Notes: generated by a model not told the origin, from the sequence alone. A DNA stretch of 53,065 bases from Clostridiales bacterium DTU073 (GCA_001512665.1 LFSF01000029.1:33355-86419); one strand, 5' to 3'; counted from the first letter of the stretch, positions 18,000 to 26,951 are shown. Made by a program: numbers and translations.

Positions 18000-19361
18000 A
18001 TGAACACGAGTACCTTTAGGGGTGGAATTCATCTGCCCGGGTATAAGGAGAGTACGCAAGGATTACCCATAATTCCAGCAAACATTCCTGATAAGGTGTA
18101 TTTACCTGTTTCACAACATATCGGGGCACCTTGTACACCTTTGGTTGAAGTAGGTACAGAGGTAAAAAAAGGACAAAAGATTGCTGCAGGAAAAGGTTTT
18201 GTCACCTCACCTATTTATGCCAGTGTCAGTGGTAAAGTTGTAGCCATTGAAAAGAGGCAACATCCAGGTGGCAATTTTGTTGATTGCATTATTATTGAAA
18301 ATGATGGTAAAGAAGAGTGGGCAGAGACAGTTAAACCTAATCCACATCCTGAAAAGCTAAGTCCTGAAGAAATTAGAAATATTGTCTTTGAGGCTGGAAT
18401 AGTTGGTTTAGGCGGAGCGACATTTCCGACACACGTTAAGTTCGCTCCGGTGGAAGGAAAAAAGGCGGAATATATTATCTTAAATGGCGTGGAATGCGAG
18501 CCTTATATCACTGCGGATCATCGTTTGATGTTGGAAAAGGCTGACCGAGTGGTAGCGGGATTACGATATATTATGAAGTGCACTGATTGTCAGCAAGGAA
18601 TTATTGCCATTGAGGAAAATAAACCTGATGCTATTGCCTTAATGGAAAAAGTTGTAGCTGCAGAACCAAATATCAGAGTACAAGTTTTAAAGGAAAAATA
18701 TCCACAAGGCTCCGAAAAGCATTTGATTTATGCTTGCACACAGAGAGAGGTTCCTGTAGGGGGATTGCCTTTAGATGTAGGAGTAATTGTTAATAATGTT
18801 GGAACTGCAGTGGCCATAGCCGACGCGGTTGAATTAGGGATTCCTTTAATCGAACGTGTGGTAACCTTAAGTGGTGACGGAATCAAAAACCCGGCTAATT
18901 ATTTGGTACGTTTAGGAACGCTTTTTAGTGATTTAATTGAACAAAGTGGCGGATTTACCGAAGAAATCGAGAAAATTATTGCCGGCGGTTTAATGATGGG
19001 GAAAGCAGTTTATTCGGCAGATGTTCCTGTAACTAAAGGTAGTTCCGGTATTGTTGTATTGAAAAAAACAAGTCGGAAAAAAGTACGGGAAACTAATTGT
19101 GTTCGTTGTGGTAAATGTATTGAGGCTTGTCCACTGTTTTTAGAGCCAACTACCATTACCAAGCTGGCGAAACGTGGCCTGTGGGAGGAAGCAGAAAAAA
19201 ACAATGCGATGAGTTGTATAGAATGCGGCTCTTGTGTCTTTGTTTGCCCGGCGAGGATTCCTCTTGTACAGTATGCTAGACGGGCAAAACAGGCTATTGG
19301 TGCAGCCCGTGCTGCGGCAAAGGCTAAAGCTAATGCTAATAATAACGGAGGTAAAAAATGA
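18000..19361 (+). CDS. rnfC: Electron transport complex subunit RnfC
   Basis: Peripheral NADH-oxidoreductase subunit of the Rnf complex, 453 residues. The N-terminal region and flavin/NADH-binding Rossmann part include GLGGATFPTHVKF and NGVECEPYIT; an SLBB-type region follows; two [4Fe-4S] motifs sit near the C-terminus, CVRCGKCIEACP and CIECGSCVFVCP. The tail is a short Ala/Lys-rich stretch rather than the long repeats of proteobacterial RnfC. Stop overlaps rnfD by 4 nt. First gene of rnfCDGEAB, the order used in Clostridia and Acetobacterium. Confidence 0.97.
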   Translation: MNTSTFRGGIHLPGYKESTQGLPIIPANIPDKVYLPVSQHIGAPCTPLVEVGTEVKKGQKIAAGKGFVTSPIYASVSGKVVAIEKRQHPGGNFVDCIIIENDGKEEWAETVKPNPHPEKLSPEEIRNIVFEAGIVGLGGATFPTHVKFAPVEGKKAEYIILNGVECEPYITADHRLMLEKADRVVAGLRYIMKCTDCQQGIIAIEENKPDAIALMEKVVAAEPNIRVQVLKEKYPQGSEKHLIYACTQREVPVGGLPLDVGVIVNNVGTAVAIADAVELGIPLIERVVTLSGDGIKNPANYLVRLGTLFSDLIEQSGGFTEEIEKIIAGGLMMGKAVYSADVPVTKGSSGIVVLKKTSRKKVRETNCVRCGKCIEACPLFLEPTTITKLAKRGLWEEAEKNNAMSCIECGSCVFVCPARIPLVQYARRAKQAIGAARAAAKAKANANNNGGKK

Positions 19362-20323
19362 TGAATAACCGAGAAAATTTATTAATCGTTTCTTCCTCAC
19401 CACATCTTCATAATGGTAATAGTGTTGCTAAAGCAATGCGTGATGTTTTAATTGCACTTATACCTGCTTTAATTGCTTCATTATATTTTTTCGGCTGGGC
19501 AGCGGCGAAAGTTATAATTACCTGTATTCTTGCGGCGGTTTTAAGTGAAGCGGTAGCACAAAAGATTATGAAGAGGGAAGTAACGATAGATGATGGCAGT
19601 GCTGTAGTTACCGGCTTATTGTTGGCTTTTTGTCTTCCCTCGACCTTGCCTTTATGGATGGCCGCAATCGGCGCGGTTGTAGCGATTATAATTGGTAAAC
19701 AGATGTTTGGCGGATTAGGTAATAATATTTTTAACCCGGCTTTGATTGGGAGAGCTGTACTTTTAGCTTCTTGGCCGGTAGCGATGACTAGTTGGGTAGC
19801 TCCACTTGACGGGGTTACGACGGCGACTCCGTTAGGAATGTTAAAACAAGGGGTAATTGCCGAACAACTTCCTTCTTTGTGGAATTTATTTATCGGTAAT
19901 GTGGGAGGAAGTTTAGGTGAAACATCTGCTGTGGCGTTAATTCTTGGTGGCATTTATTTATTATATAAAGGTCATATCGATTGGCGTATTCCCTTTTCTT
20001 ATCTCGGTACAGTCTTTGTTTTCACTTTGATTGTGGGTTTTGTTATAGGAGAAGGGCTTTGGTATCCGTTATTTCATCTTTTGAGCGGCGGATTGCTTTT
20101 GGGTGCCTTTTTTATGGCTACAGATTGGGTTACCAGTCCGATTACCAAAAAAGGAAAGATTATTTTTGGAATAGGTTGTGGTCTTTTAACAGTAATCATA
20201 CGTTTAATGGGTGGATATCCTGAAGGCGTATGCTATTCAATTTTATTAATGAATATGATTACTCCTCTTATTGATCGCTATACAAAAGCTCGTGTATTTG
20301 GAGGTGTAAGTAAACATGCGTAA
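19358..20323 (+). CDS. rnfD: Electron transport complex subunit RnfD
   Basis: Integral membrane subunit of Rnf, 321 residues with about nine membrane helices. The sequence DGVTTATPLGML holds the threonine expected to carry covalent FMN attached by ApbE. It is related to NqrB and forms part of the ion-translocating core. Start overlaps rnfC (ATGA) and its end overlaps rnfG by 8 nt, so translation is coupled. Confidence 0.97.
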   Translation: MMNNRENLLIVSSSPHLHNGNSVAKAMRDVLIALIPALIASLYFFGWAAAKVIITCILAAVLSEAVAQKIMKREVTIDDGSAVVTGLLLAFCLPSTLPLWMAAIGAVVAIIIGKQMFGGLGNNIFNPALIGRAVLLASWPVAMTSWVAPLDGVTTATPLGMLKQGVIAEQLPSLWNLFIGNVGGSLGETSAVALILGGIYLLYKGHIDWRIPFSYLGTVFVFTLIVGFVIGEGLWYPLFHLLSGGLLLGAFFMATDWVTSPITKKGKIIFGIGCGLLTVIIRLMGGYPEGVCYSILLMNMITPLIDRYTKARVFGGVSKHA

Positions 20324-20891
20324 TATACTGAAACTGGGTTTGTTTTTGTGTATTGTTGCAGGTATTGCGGGTTTGTCTATCTCTTATGTTAATGGGATTA
20401 CTTATCCGATAATTCAAGAGCAGATAGAGAAGGAAAAGTTAGCTAGCTTCCAGGAAGTTTATCCGGGCACGGGTGAAGTTAAGGATGAGAGTAATACGTA
20501 TCTTGGCGGTAATTCTGATTCGATTTTGACGGAAGTAAATGTTGTTTATCAAGAGAATAATCCGGTAGGGGTTATCTATATGGCTGAGCCTGTTGGCTAT
20601 AGTGGCGTTATTCAATTATTAGTCGGTATGGATATTGCCAAGAAAGAAATTACAGCTATTAAAGTGTTGAGCCAAACGGAGACCCCCGGACTTGGTACTA
20701 ATGCGCAGAAAAGTTTCTTTACCGATCGTTATAAAGGGAAAAGTGCGGAGAGCGTGTTAGAAGTAGTTACGAAAGAGCCTGTGGGAGACAATCAGATTTT
20801 GGCGATTACCTCGGCGACAATAACTTCTAAAGCAGTAACTGAAGGTGTCAATGCGGCGAGACAACATTTTCTCGATAATTTTATAGAGTAA
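20316..20891 (+). CDS. rnfG: Electron transport complex subunit RnfG
   Basis: 191-residue subunit with one N-terminal membrane helix (about 5-25) and an extracytoplasmic FMN-binding domain (about 75-185). The flavinylation motif near the C-terminus reads ITSATITSKAV, with a threonine in place to accept FMN from ApbE, which is encoded four genes downstream. ETPGLGTNA is the usual signature before it. Overlaps rnfD. Confidence 0.96.
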   Translation: MRNILKLGLFLCIVAGIAGLSISYVNGITYPIIQEQIEKEKLASFQEVYPGTGEVKDESNTYLGGNSDSILTEVNVVYQENNPVGVIYMAEPVGYSGVIQLLVGMDIAKKEITAIKVLSQTETPGLGTNAQKSFFTDRYKGKSAESVLEVVTKEPVGDNQILAITSATITSKAVTEGVNAARQHFLDNFIE

Positions 20892-20924
20892 TTGATTATT
20901 GAATAGAGGAGGTAAATTATTGCT

Positions 20925-21584
20925 ATGAACTTGTTTCAGGAATTTAGTAAAGGGATAGTGCGAGAAAACCCACTTTTCCGTCTTGTTTTAGGAATGTGTC
21001 CTGCTCTGGCGATTACAACCTCGGTTAATAATGCTCTTGGCATGGGGGTAGCTTTTACCAGTGTGCTTATAGCTTCTAATATTGTAATCTCGGCTTTACG
21101 CAAATTAATTCCCGATAGTATTCGTATTCCATGTTATATTGTAATTATTGCTTCTTTTGTGACAGTAACAGAAATGGTTATGCATGCATATCTGCCCGAC
21201 TTGTTTGAAAGTTTAGGGATATTCATTCCTTTAATTGTAGTTAACTGTATTATTCTTGGGCGCGCTGAAGCCTTTGCTAACAAAAACAGTATTATTCCTT
21301 CTTTTGTAGATGGTATCGGTATGGGAATTGGTTATACTTTAGCTTTGACAATTGTTGCAACCATTAGAGAAGTGTTAGGTGCGGGTACATTTTTAGGTTA
21401 TCCTGTTATGTCTGCTTCGGCACAATCAGCCTTAATTATGATTCTTCCTCCCGGAGCGTTTCTCACTTTAGGATGTACTTTAGCTTTTATTAATATGATG
21501 CAAAACAGGAAAGCTAAAAAAAGTAGTGATTTCAAGGTAAGAATTACTGAACAGCAAGTTGCTCAGCCGTTTAGTAGTAATTAA
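20925..21584 (+). CDS. rnfE: Electron transport complex subunit RnfE
   Basis: Membrane subunit of 219 residues with about six helices, RnfA/RnfE/NqrD/NqrE family. Signatures NPLFRLVLGMCPALAITTSV, VNCIILGRAEAFA and DGIGMGIGYTLAL fit RnfE rather than RnfA. Together with RnfA it forms the membrane pair that binds a [2Fe-2S] cluster in the core in known structures; the conserved cysteines C26 (GMCPAL) and the one in VNCIILG are present. A GAGGAGG site precedes the start. Confidence 0.96.
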   Translation: MNLFQEFSKGIVRENPLFRLVLGMCPALAITTSVNNALGMGVAFTSVLIASNIVISALRKLIPDSIRIPCYIVIIASFVTVTEMVMHAYLPDLFESLGIFIPLIVVNCIILGRAEAFANKNSIIPSFVDGIGMGIGYTLALTIVATIREVLGAGTFLGYPVMSASAQSALIMILPPGAFLTLGCTLAFINMMQNRKAKKSSDFKVRITEQQVAQPFSSN

Positions 21585-21601
21585 GGAAGGAGGACATATC
21601 A

Positions 21602-22177
21602 ATGCGTGAAATGATTTTAATTATTATCAGTGCCGTTTTAATTAATAATATAGTTTTGTCACAGTTTTTAGGTGTATGCCCCTTTTTAGGTGTTTCCAAA
21701 AAACTTTCCTCTGCTATAGGAATGGGAGCTGCGGTAATTTTTGTTTTAACACTGTCTTCCTTAATTACTTGGGTTGTGCAAATATTTGTTTTAGATAAGC
21801 TAGGAATTGGTTATCTACAGACTATAGCCTTTATTTTGGTTATTGCAGCTTTGGTACAGTTTGTGGAAATGGTAATGAAAAAAAATACTCCAGACCTTTA
21901 TAAAGCACTTGGTGTATATCTTCCTTTGATTACTACTAATTGTGCTGTGTTGGGTGTAGCGATTATTAATATTCAAAAATCATATACTTTTATGCAAACA
22001 CTTGCTAATAGTATAGGTAACGGGATTGGTTTTACATTAGCTTTGATTATCTTCGCGGGGATTAGAGAAAGGTTGGAAGAAGCTGATGTTCCTATGAGTC
22101 TGAATGGATTGCCGATAGCTCTGATTACAGCGGCTTTAATGTCCATTTCGTTTTTGGGATTTACCGGTCTTTTATAA
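21602..22177 (+). CDS. rnfA: Electron transport complex subunit RnfA
   Basis: Membrane subunit of 191 residues with about six helices. NNIVLSQFLGVCPFLGVSK and TTNCAVLGVAI carry the two cysteines paired with those of RnfE for the inter-subunit [2Fe-2S] cluster; GIGFTLALIIFAGIRERL is the C-terminal signature. AAGGAGG precedes the ATG, 17 nt after rnfE. Confidence 0.96.
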   Translation: MREMILIIISAVLINNIVLSQFLGVCPFLGVSKKLSSAIGMGAAVIFVLTLSSLITWVVQIFVLDKLGIGYLQTIAFILVIAALVQFVEMVMKKNTPDLYKALGVYLPLITTNCAVLGVAIINIQKSYTFMQTLANSIGNGIGFTLALIIFAGIRERLEEADVPMSLNGLPIALITAALMSISFLGFTGLL

Positions 22178-22195
22178 AAAGTACGGAGGTAGAAC

Positions 22196-23083
22196 ATGAT
22201 GATTTATGCTGTTATAAGTTTGGCTGTTCTGGGAGCAGTTTTCGGAATAATACTTGGTGTAGCTGAAAAAAAATTCGCTGTTGAAGTCGATCCAAGGGTT
22301 GAGGCAATTACAGAAGTTTTACCCGGTGCTAATTGCGGTGGATGTGGATTTCCCGGTTGTAACGGATATGCTGAAGCCATTGTGGCGGGTACGGCTCCCA
22401 TAGATATTTGTGCGCCTGGAAAAGAGGAGGTACGTCAAAAGATTGCAGCGATCATGGGTGTTGATGCGGGGGATACTAAGCAACGTAAGGTTGTGCAGCT
22501 TTTTTGTAACGGAGGAAAAGATAGGGCTGCCCTTAATTATGTCTATGAGGGGTTGCAAGATTGTCATGTAGCTGCGACTATGTTTAAGGGTCCCAAAACT
22601 TGTAGCTTTGGCTGTATAGGCTTTGGTAGCTGCGTCCAGACCTGTCCCTTTAATGCCATTGAGATGGGACCCGATCAATTGCCGGTGATTGATTATGATT
22701 TGTGTACCGGCTGTGGTGCTTGTGTGAATAATTGTCCGCAACACGTTTTAAAACTTGTGGAAGCTACTAAACTTGTACACGTTCGTTGTAGTAATAAAGA
22801 AAAAGGGAAAACTGCTAAAGAAGCTTGTACAGTTGCGTGTATTAAGTGTAAAATTTGTGAAAAGAATTGTCCGGAAAAGGCTATAAGCGTAGTTGCAGAT
22901 GCTAATGGTAGTATAGCTGTAATCGATTATGAGAAGTGTACTAATTGCGGAATTTGTGTAGCAAAGTGTCCGACCAAGGTTATTGAAAAAATATTGCCTT
23001 TGAATGCTACATGTGCGCAGAATAAAGATATAACTATGGGTCAAAATCCTACAGGATGTCAACAGTGTGGTCTTTGTCATTAA
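22196..23083 (+). CDS. rnfB: Electron transport complex subunit RnfB (multi-Fe-S ferredoxin)
   Basis: Entry point for ferredoxin electrons, 295 residues. One N-terminal helix anchors it; an Fe-S domain follows (GANCGGCGFPGCNGYAEAI), then several ferredoxin motifs: CSFGCIGFGSCVQTCP, CTGCGACVNNCP, CIKCKICEKNCP and CTNCGICVAKCP, and a final cysteine group ending QQCGLCH. The cluster number is higher than in proteobacterial RnfB and typical of Clostridia. Last rnf gene; apbE follows after 35 nt. Confidence 0.96.
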   Translation: MMIYAVISLAVLGAVFGIILGVAEKKFAVEVDPRVEAITEVLPGANCGGCGFPGCNGYAEAIVAGTAPIDICAPGKEEVRQKIAAIMGVDAGDTKQRKVVQLFCNGGKDRAALNYVYEGLQDCHVAATMFKGPKTCSFGCIGFGSCVQTCPFNAIEMGPDQLPVIDYDLCTGCGACVNNCPQHVLKLVEATKLVHVRCSNKEKGKTAKEACTVACIKCKICEKNCPEKAISVVADANGSIAVIDYEKCTNCGICVAKCPTKVIEKILPLNATCAQNKDITMGQNPTGCQQCGLCH

Positions 23084-23118
23084 GTATTTGCCGGTGATGG
23101 TACTAAGATAGGAGTGTA

Positions 23119-24192
23119 TTGATGAATAAATTCTATCTTAAATTAGGAGTAGGTATTTTTTCAGTTTTGCTACTATTGGCAGGGGTTTTCTTCTTTTTAC
23201 AAAATCAGGAACGCCAATTGACGAGTGAGCAATTTTTAATGGATACTTTAGTCAGTATTAGTACTTATGGTACTGATACTGACTTTTTGCAACAGGTTAC
23301 GGAAAAAGCATTTAAAGAAATTAGGCGGGTTGCTGATTTGACGGATAGGTTTCCTTCTCCCGGTACTATTGCTTATGAGCAAAGTGATGTTGTTAAAATT
23401 AACGAAAATGCAGGAATTAGTCCGGTTTCAGTTGATGAGGATGTTTTTAAAATGTTGCAAATAGCTCAGGATTATTATGAACTTACAGAAGGTGAATTTG
23501 ATGTGACGATTGGTCCATTGATGGACCTATGGGGGTTTGGACGTGAAACCCAAAAAGTGCCTACAATTGTTGAAATACAAGAGACTTTGGCGTTAGTGGA
23601 TAGCAGAAAGTTAATTTTAGATGAAGAGAAGCAAACTGCTTTTTTAAGTCAAAAAGGAATGAGTCTTGATTTAGGAGCAGTGGCTAAAGGTTATGCTGTG
23701 GAAAAAGCAGCTCAGGTAATGATTGAAGCAGGTGTAGAAAAAGCTCTGATTAATGCCGGAGGGAATATTAGAGTTATTGGGAAAAAAGACAATAATAACG
23801 CTTGGAAAATAGGTGTTCAGGATCCGCGTAATCCCTCGAACTTGATTGGTGTATTATCTTTAAATAACGAGGCAGCCGTAACTTCAGGTGACTATAATCG
23901 CATTGTTGAAATAAAAGGGAAATCTTATCATCATCTGCTGTCCGCCCGGACAGGTTATCCTGCCGGAAAGAATATGAGTGTAACGGTAGTAGCCCTTGAT
24001 TCCGGTCAGGCTGACCTTCTTTCCACATCTTTATTTCTTTTAGAACCACAACAAGCATTAGAGCTAGTATCAAGATTAAATAATGTGGAAGTAATAATTA
24101 TTACTACAGATAAGAAAATTATGTGCAGCCCTGGTCTCCGAGAAAAGTTTGAGTATAGGTCGGGAGAGGGATATAGTTATGACCAAAACTGA
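23119..24192 (+). CDS. apbE: FAD:protein FMN transferase ApbE
   Basis: Attaches FMN to threonines of target proteins on the outer face of the membrane, here most likely RnfD and RnfG. 357 residues with an N-terminal membrane anchor (about 8-28) and no lipobox cysteine. Conserved regions: EQFLMDTLVSISTYG, GPLMDLWGFG, LDLGAVAKGYAVEKA, NAGGNIRVIG and ARTGYPAGKNMSVTVVA, the last two around the FAD and magnesium site. Directly downstream of rnfB and probably in the operon. Confidence 0.95.
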   Translation: MMNKFYLKLGVGIFSVLLLLAGVFFFLQNQERQLTSEQFLMDTLVSISTYGTDTDFLQQVTEKAFKEIRRVADLTDRFPSPGTIAYEQSDVVKINENAGISPVSVDEDVFKMLQIAQDYYELTEGEFDVTIGPLMDLWGFGRETQKVPTIVEIQETLALVDSRKLILDEEKQTAFLSQKGMSLDLGAVAKGYAVEKAAQVMIEAGVEKALINAGGNIRVIGKKDNNNAWKIGVQDPRNPSNLIGVLSLNNEAAVTSGDYNRIVEIKGKSYHHLLSARTGYPAGKNMSVTVVALDSGQADLLSTSLFLLEPQQALELVSRLNNVEVIIITTDKKIMCSPGLREKFEYRSGEGYSYDQN

Positions 24193-24553
24193 TCGTCAAT
24201 TATTTTTGGCATTATTATTAATAGGGGTATTTTTATTTGTTTGCAGTCAGTTTTTTTTCTACCAACCTAATCCGCAAAGTCGAGTGGTAATTAAAGTTAG
24301 TGGTGAGATTATCCAAACGATTCCTTTGCAAAAGGGGACTTCTCAAGAGAGGTTTATTGTTGAAGGCAAAAAGGGCAAGGCTATTGTGGAAATAAAAGAA
24401 CTAAAGGTAAGAATGTTAGAAGCTCCTTGCCCGGACCAGATTTGTGTTAATCAGGGCTGGATAGACAGTCCATGGCAGACAATAGTTTGTGTACCTAATG
24501 AGATTGTAATCTATCTTGATAAAGAAGCTCCCGTTGATGCCATCACAGGATAA
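24179..24553 (+). CDS. NusG domain II-containing protein
   Basis: 124 residues: one N-terminal membrane helix (about 8-27) then a small beta domain of the NusG_II type, with the family's cysteine motif APCPDQICVNQGWI. Despite the name it lacks the NusG NTD/KOW and is probably extracytoplasmic. ATG 24179 overlaps the apbE end by 14 nt and follows GGGAGAGGG; the longer frame from 24149 is less likely. Such genes regularly accompany rnf-apbE and Gx-transporter genes in Clostridia; their biochemical role is unknown. Confidence 0.88.
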   Translation: MTKTDRQLFLALLLIGVFLFVCSQFFFYQPNPQSRVVIKVSGEIIQTIPLQKGTSQERFIVEGKKGKAIVEIKELKVRMLEAPCPDQICVNQGWIDSPWQTIVCVPNEIVIYLDKEAPVDAITG

Positions 24554-24565
24554 AAAGGTGAATTA

Positions 24566-25078
24566 TTGATGAATAAAACGCGAAAATTAGTATTTTTTTC
24601 TCTCTTTGTAACTTTAGCTACCGCCCTAGGTTTTTTGGAAACACTTTTGCCTAATCCCTTTCCTCTGCCTGGGGTTAAGTTGGGTCTTGCCAATATCGTT
24701 ACTTTATTGGTACTTTATGTCTATGGTTTTAAAGAAGGGTTTGCAGTAGCTCTATTGCGTGTGATTTTTGCTTCATTAATGGCCGGCACCTTTTTGTCGA
24801 TAAGTTTCATGCTTAGTCTTTCCGGGGCGATTTTAAGTACTATAATGATGGGGTTATTAATTAGAACTATGTCTGCACTAAGTATTATTGGGGTAAGTAT
24901 GGTTGGAGCAGTTTCGCACAATGTCGGGCAATTAATAACAGCATCTTTTTTAATTCAAACTCCATATATTTTTTATTATTTGCCTGTTTTATTGTTAGCG
25001 GGAATACCTACAGGTTTGATTACAGGATATATTGCTCGTTTGTTATTATGCTATCTCAAAAAATTAAAAACCGTATAG
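24566..25078 (+). CDS. Gx transporter family protein (heptaprenyl-diphosphate-synthase component I-like)
   Basis: 170-residue membrane protein with about five helices, of the PF07456 family once named heptaprenyl diphosphate synthase component I. It has none of the DDxxD motifs of prenyl synthases; the motif PNPFPLPGVKLGLANIVTLLVL near the N-terminus resembles substrate-binding ECF/Gx transporters. Follows the NusG_II gene by 12 nt and is followed by a terminator, so it closes the rnf transcription unit. Substrate unknown. Confidence 0.85.
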   Translation: MMNKTRKLVFFSLFVTLATALGFLETLLPNPFPLPGVKLGLANIVTLLVLYVYGFKEGFAVALLRVIFASLMAGTFLSISFMLSLSGAILSTIMMGLLIRTMSALSIIGVSMVGAVSHNVGQLITASFLIQTPYIFYYLPVLLLAGIPTGLITGYIARLLLCYLKKLKTV

Positions 25079-25102
25079 TTTATAAAACTACTACGGTTTT
25101 TT
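25066..25102. terminator. Bidirectional terminator between rnf unit and SASP gene
   Basis: AAAAACCGTA (25066-25075) pairs with TACGGTTTTT (25092-25101), with AGTTT/AAACT stacking inside. T-rich flanks on both strands suit the convergent genes on each side. It overlaps the last codons of the Gx transporter gene. Confidence 0.8.
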
Positions 25103-25120
25103 CTTTCAATATGCTATAGG

Positions 25121-25330
25121 TTACTGCTGATTTTTGAGTTGTTCTTCGGCAAACTGGACTAGTTTTCTGGTCATATAACCACCTATATAACCATTTTGTC
25201 TAGAGGTCAAACTACCTTTATCAATATTTGCATAGTTGCTAATTCCTAACTCTCCAGCCATTTCATATTTCATATTGTTTAAGAAATTTTTTGCACCTTC
25301 TACTGCAGGTTTGTTAGTGTTTCTTGCCAT
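25121..25330 (-). CDS. Alpha/beta-type small acid-soluble spore protein
   Basis: 69-residue DNA-binding spore protein that coats and protects spore DNA. The germination-protease region KYEMAGELGI (normally E-I/L-A) and the second conserved box SRQNGYIGGYMTRKLV are both present. AAAGGAGG precedes the ATG. A weak sigma-G-like pair (AATA and CATAATTA about 18 nt apart on the minus strand, near plus 25380-25410) fits forespore expression but is tentative. Ends at the shared bidirectional terminator. Confidence 0.96.
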   Translation of the reverse strand: MARNTNKPAVEGAKNFLNNMKYEMAGELGISNYANIDKGSLTSRQNGYIGGYMTRKLVQFAEEQLKNQQ

Positions 25331-25448
25331 TTTTTAACCTCCTTTAATATAATTTAAAATTCTAATCATATCTTTTGTAATTATGGGAAAGTTATGTTAT
25401 AAATATTTTTACAAATTTACCAGTAATAATTAAATTTTTTATGTTCAG

Positions 25449-25477
25449 GCACATTACTAATTTCACCGCCATATTAT
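25449..25477 (+). promoter_or_regulatory. Possible sigma-E promoter of sigK
   Basis: GCACATT (25449-25455) and CATATTAT (25470-25477), spaced 14 nt, match the sigma-E consensus (KMATATT, CATACAHT) at 6 of 7 and 6 of 8 positions. sigK is under sigma-E control in other spore formers. Confidence 0.4.
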
Positions 25478-25511
25478 TAAGAATGACTGTAAAAATGGAG
25501 GTGAAGCTGTA

Positions 25512-26207
25512 ATGGGATTAGGAACTTTAATTATTACTGTGATAACTTTAGTTAATAGCTTGTTACTGCTAGCATATTTTTTAAATAATAATGCTTTTCC
25601 TCATCCACTTTCCGAAAAAGAAGAAAGTTTCTACCTTGATAAAGTGCAGCAAACAGGTGATCTTAATGCCAGAAATGTTTTAATCGAACATAATTTAAGA
25701 TTGGTCGCTCACATCGCCAAAAAGTTTGAGGGTATGGGTGATGATAAGGATGATATAATTTCCATAGGTACCATTGGTTTAATCAAGGCGATTAATACTT
25801 TTGATATAGGTAAGGGCACAAAGCTAGCAACATACGCCGCACGCTGTATCGAAAATGAAATATTAATGCATTTAAGAGCAACCAAAAAAAATAAAGGTGA
25901 GGTTTCCCTTTATGAGCCCATTGGTGTAGATAAAGAAGGAAATGAAATCAGTTTAATTGATGTATTGGGTACCCATCCGGACATTGTTCCTGATGTAGTG
26001 CAAACTAACGTAGAGTTTCAACAAACTTTAGCGAAGATCAAACATTTGAGTAATCGGGAAAGAAAGGTATTAGAAATGCGATTTGGGCTAATCAATGGAT
26101 TACGTAAGACGCAGCGGGAAATTGCCAAAATGTTAGGGATATCCCGCTCATATGTTTCGCGCATTGAGAAGAGAGCGTTAGAAAAGCTAATTAAAGATTT
26201 AAAATGA
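25512..26207 (+). CDS. sigK: Sporulation sigma factor SigK, uninterrupted
   Basis: Late mother-cell sigma factor, 231 residues. The hydrophobic first ~25 residues ([18 protein letters not shown]) look like the pro-sequence removed by SpoIVFB. Region 2 contains [14 protein letters not shown] and [22 protein letters not shown]; region 4 has the helix-turn-helix [24 protein letters not shown]. The gene is continuous, so there is no skin-type element splitting spoIVCB/spoIIIC. GGAGGTG precedes the ATG. Confidence 0.96.
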   Translation: MGLGTLIITVITLVNSLLLLAYFLNNNAFPHPLSEKEESFYLDKVQQTGDLNARNVLIEHNLRLVAHIAKKFEGMGDDKDDIISIGTIGLIKAINTFDIGKGTKLATYAARCIENEILMHLRATKKNKGEVSLYEPIGVDKEGNEISLIDVLGTHPDIVPDVVQTNVEFQQTLAKIKHLSNRERKVLEMRFGLINGLRKTQREIAKMLGISRSYVSRIEKRALEKLIKDLK

Positions 26208-26409
26208 TTAAAATATATAAAAAAAGAGACCCCTTTATTGAGGTCGAGGAAGAAATAAAAATTGGTTTGATATAATTTATATAAAGGAAAGATATTAGTT
26301 CACTTAAATTATATATTATTAGTTGGGTTTAGTAAAGACAAATAATTGCGGAATGATTTTCTGAAAAATTTATGTTAAACTATGAATAGGGAAAGATTAG
26401 GAGATGGAT

Positions 26410-26886
26410 ATGAACATCTTAAATCCTGCTTTAGTTGTTAAATCTTTAAGTGAGATTAATCTTAAGAAATATTGGGAAACGGGAAAAAGAGGAATAATTT
26501 TAGATCTTGATAATACAATAACTCCGTGGAATGAAATGGAGTTAAGCCAAGAGGCTCATGTTTTTCTTAAAGAGGCACTGGATTTAAAATACAAAATATT
26601 TTTATTGTCAAATGCCAAACGAAACAGAACAGAGGCAATTGCTCAAAAGTATGCTATTTCTTATCTAGCCCCGGCATTAAAACCGAGAAAAGCATCATTT
26701 TTAAAGGCTTTAGAGTTAATGAATTTAAAGAATGAACAGGTTTTGGTTATTGGCGACCAAATATTTACGGATATTTTGGGGGGTAATCGCGTAGGTTGTT
26801 ATACAATTTTGGTGCCGCCTATTTCTCAAAGAGAATTTTTTGTTACGAAGTTTTTCCGGCTGTTAGAAACTTTGTTTAGACATTAA
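26410..26886 (+). CDS. YqeG family HAD phosphatase
   Basis: 158-residue HAD-superfamily IIIA phosphatase, related to phosphatidylglycerophosphatase-type YqeG/GEP4. Catalytic motif I is ILDLDNTITPW (DxDxT), motif II FLLSNAKRNR, and the acidic motif near the C-terminus is VIGDQIFTDILGGN. ATG 26410 lies 6 nt after AGGAG; ATG 26404 directly abuts that site, so it is unlikely. A phosphatidylglycerol-synthesis role is inference from the family. Followed by aroK under its own promoter. Confidence 0.92.
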   Translation: MNILNPALVVKSLSEINLKKYWETGKRGIILDLDNTITPWNEMELSQEAHVFLKEALDLKYKIFLLSNAKRNRTEAIAQKYAISYLAPALKPRKASFLKALELMNLKNEQVLVIGDQIFTDILGGNRVGCYTILVPPISQREFFVTKFFRLLETLFRH

Positions 26887-26905
26887 AGTATGTAGAGAGT
26901 TTTTA

Positions 26906-26951
26906 TTGACAATTTTTTCACTTTTCGTGATAATTATTAATTATTCACGAA
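26906..26951 (+). promoter_or_regulatory. Promoter with overlapping inverted repeats before aroK
   Basis: TTGACA (26906-26911) and GATAAT (26929-26934), spacer 17 nt. TTCGTGA (26924-26930) and TCACGAA (26945-26951) form an inverted repeat flanking the -10 box, and a further TTCAC occurs at 26916-26921. The leader to aroK is about 140 nt with nothing else recognisable. Confidence 0.6.

Noticed and set aside
19408-19953. Minus-strand ORF of 181 codons inside rnfD
   Set aside because: Antisense shadow of a conserved membrane gene; no start signal or recognisable domain.
22319-22744. Minus-strand ORF of 141 codons inside rnfB
   Set aside because: Open only because the cysteine codons of the ferredoxin motifs read as Thr/His/Ala codons in antisense.
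25512-26207. Skin-like element interrupting sigK
   Set aside because: The sigK frame is continuous from pro-sequence to region 4.
26221-26262. Possible terminator after sigK (GACC...GGTC)
   Set aside because: Only four pairs with mismatches inside and no T-run after the stem.
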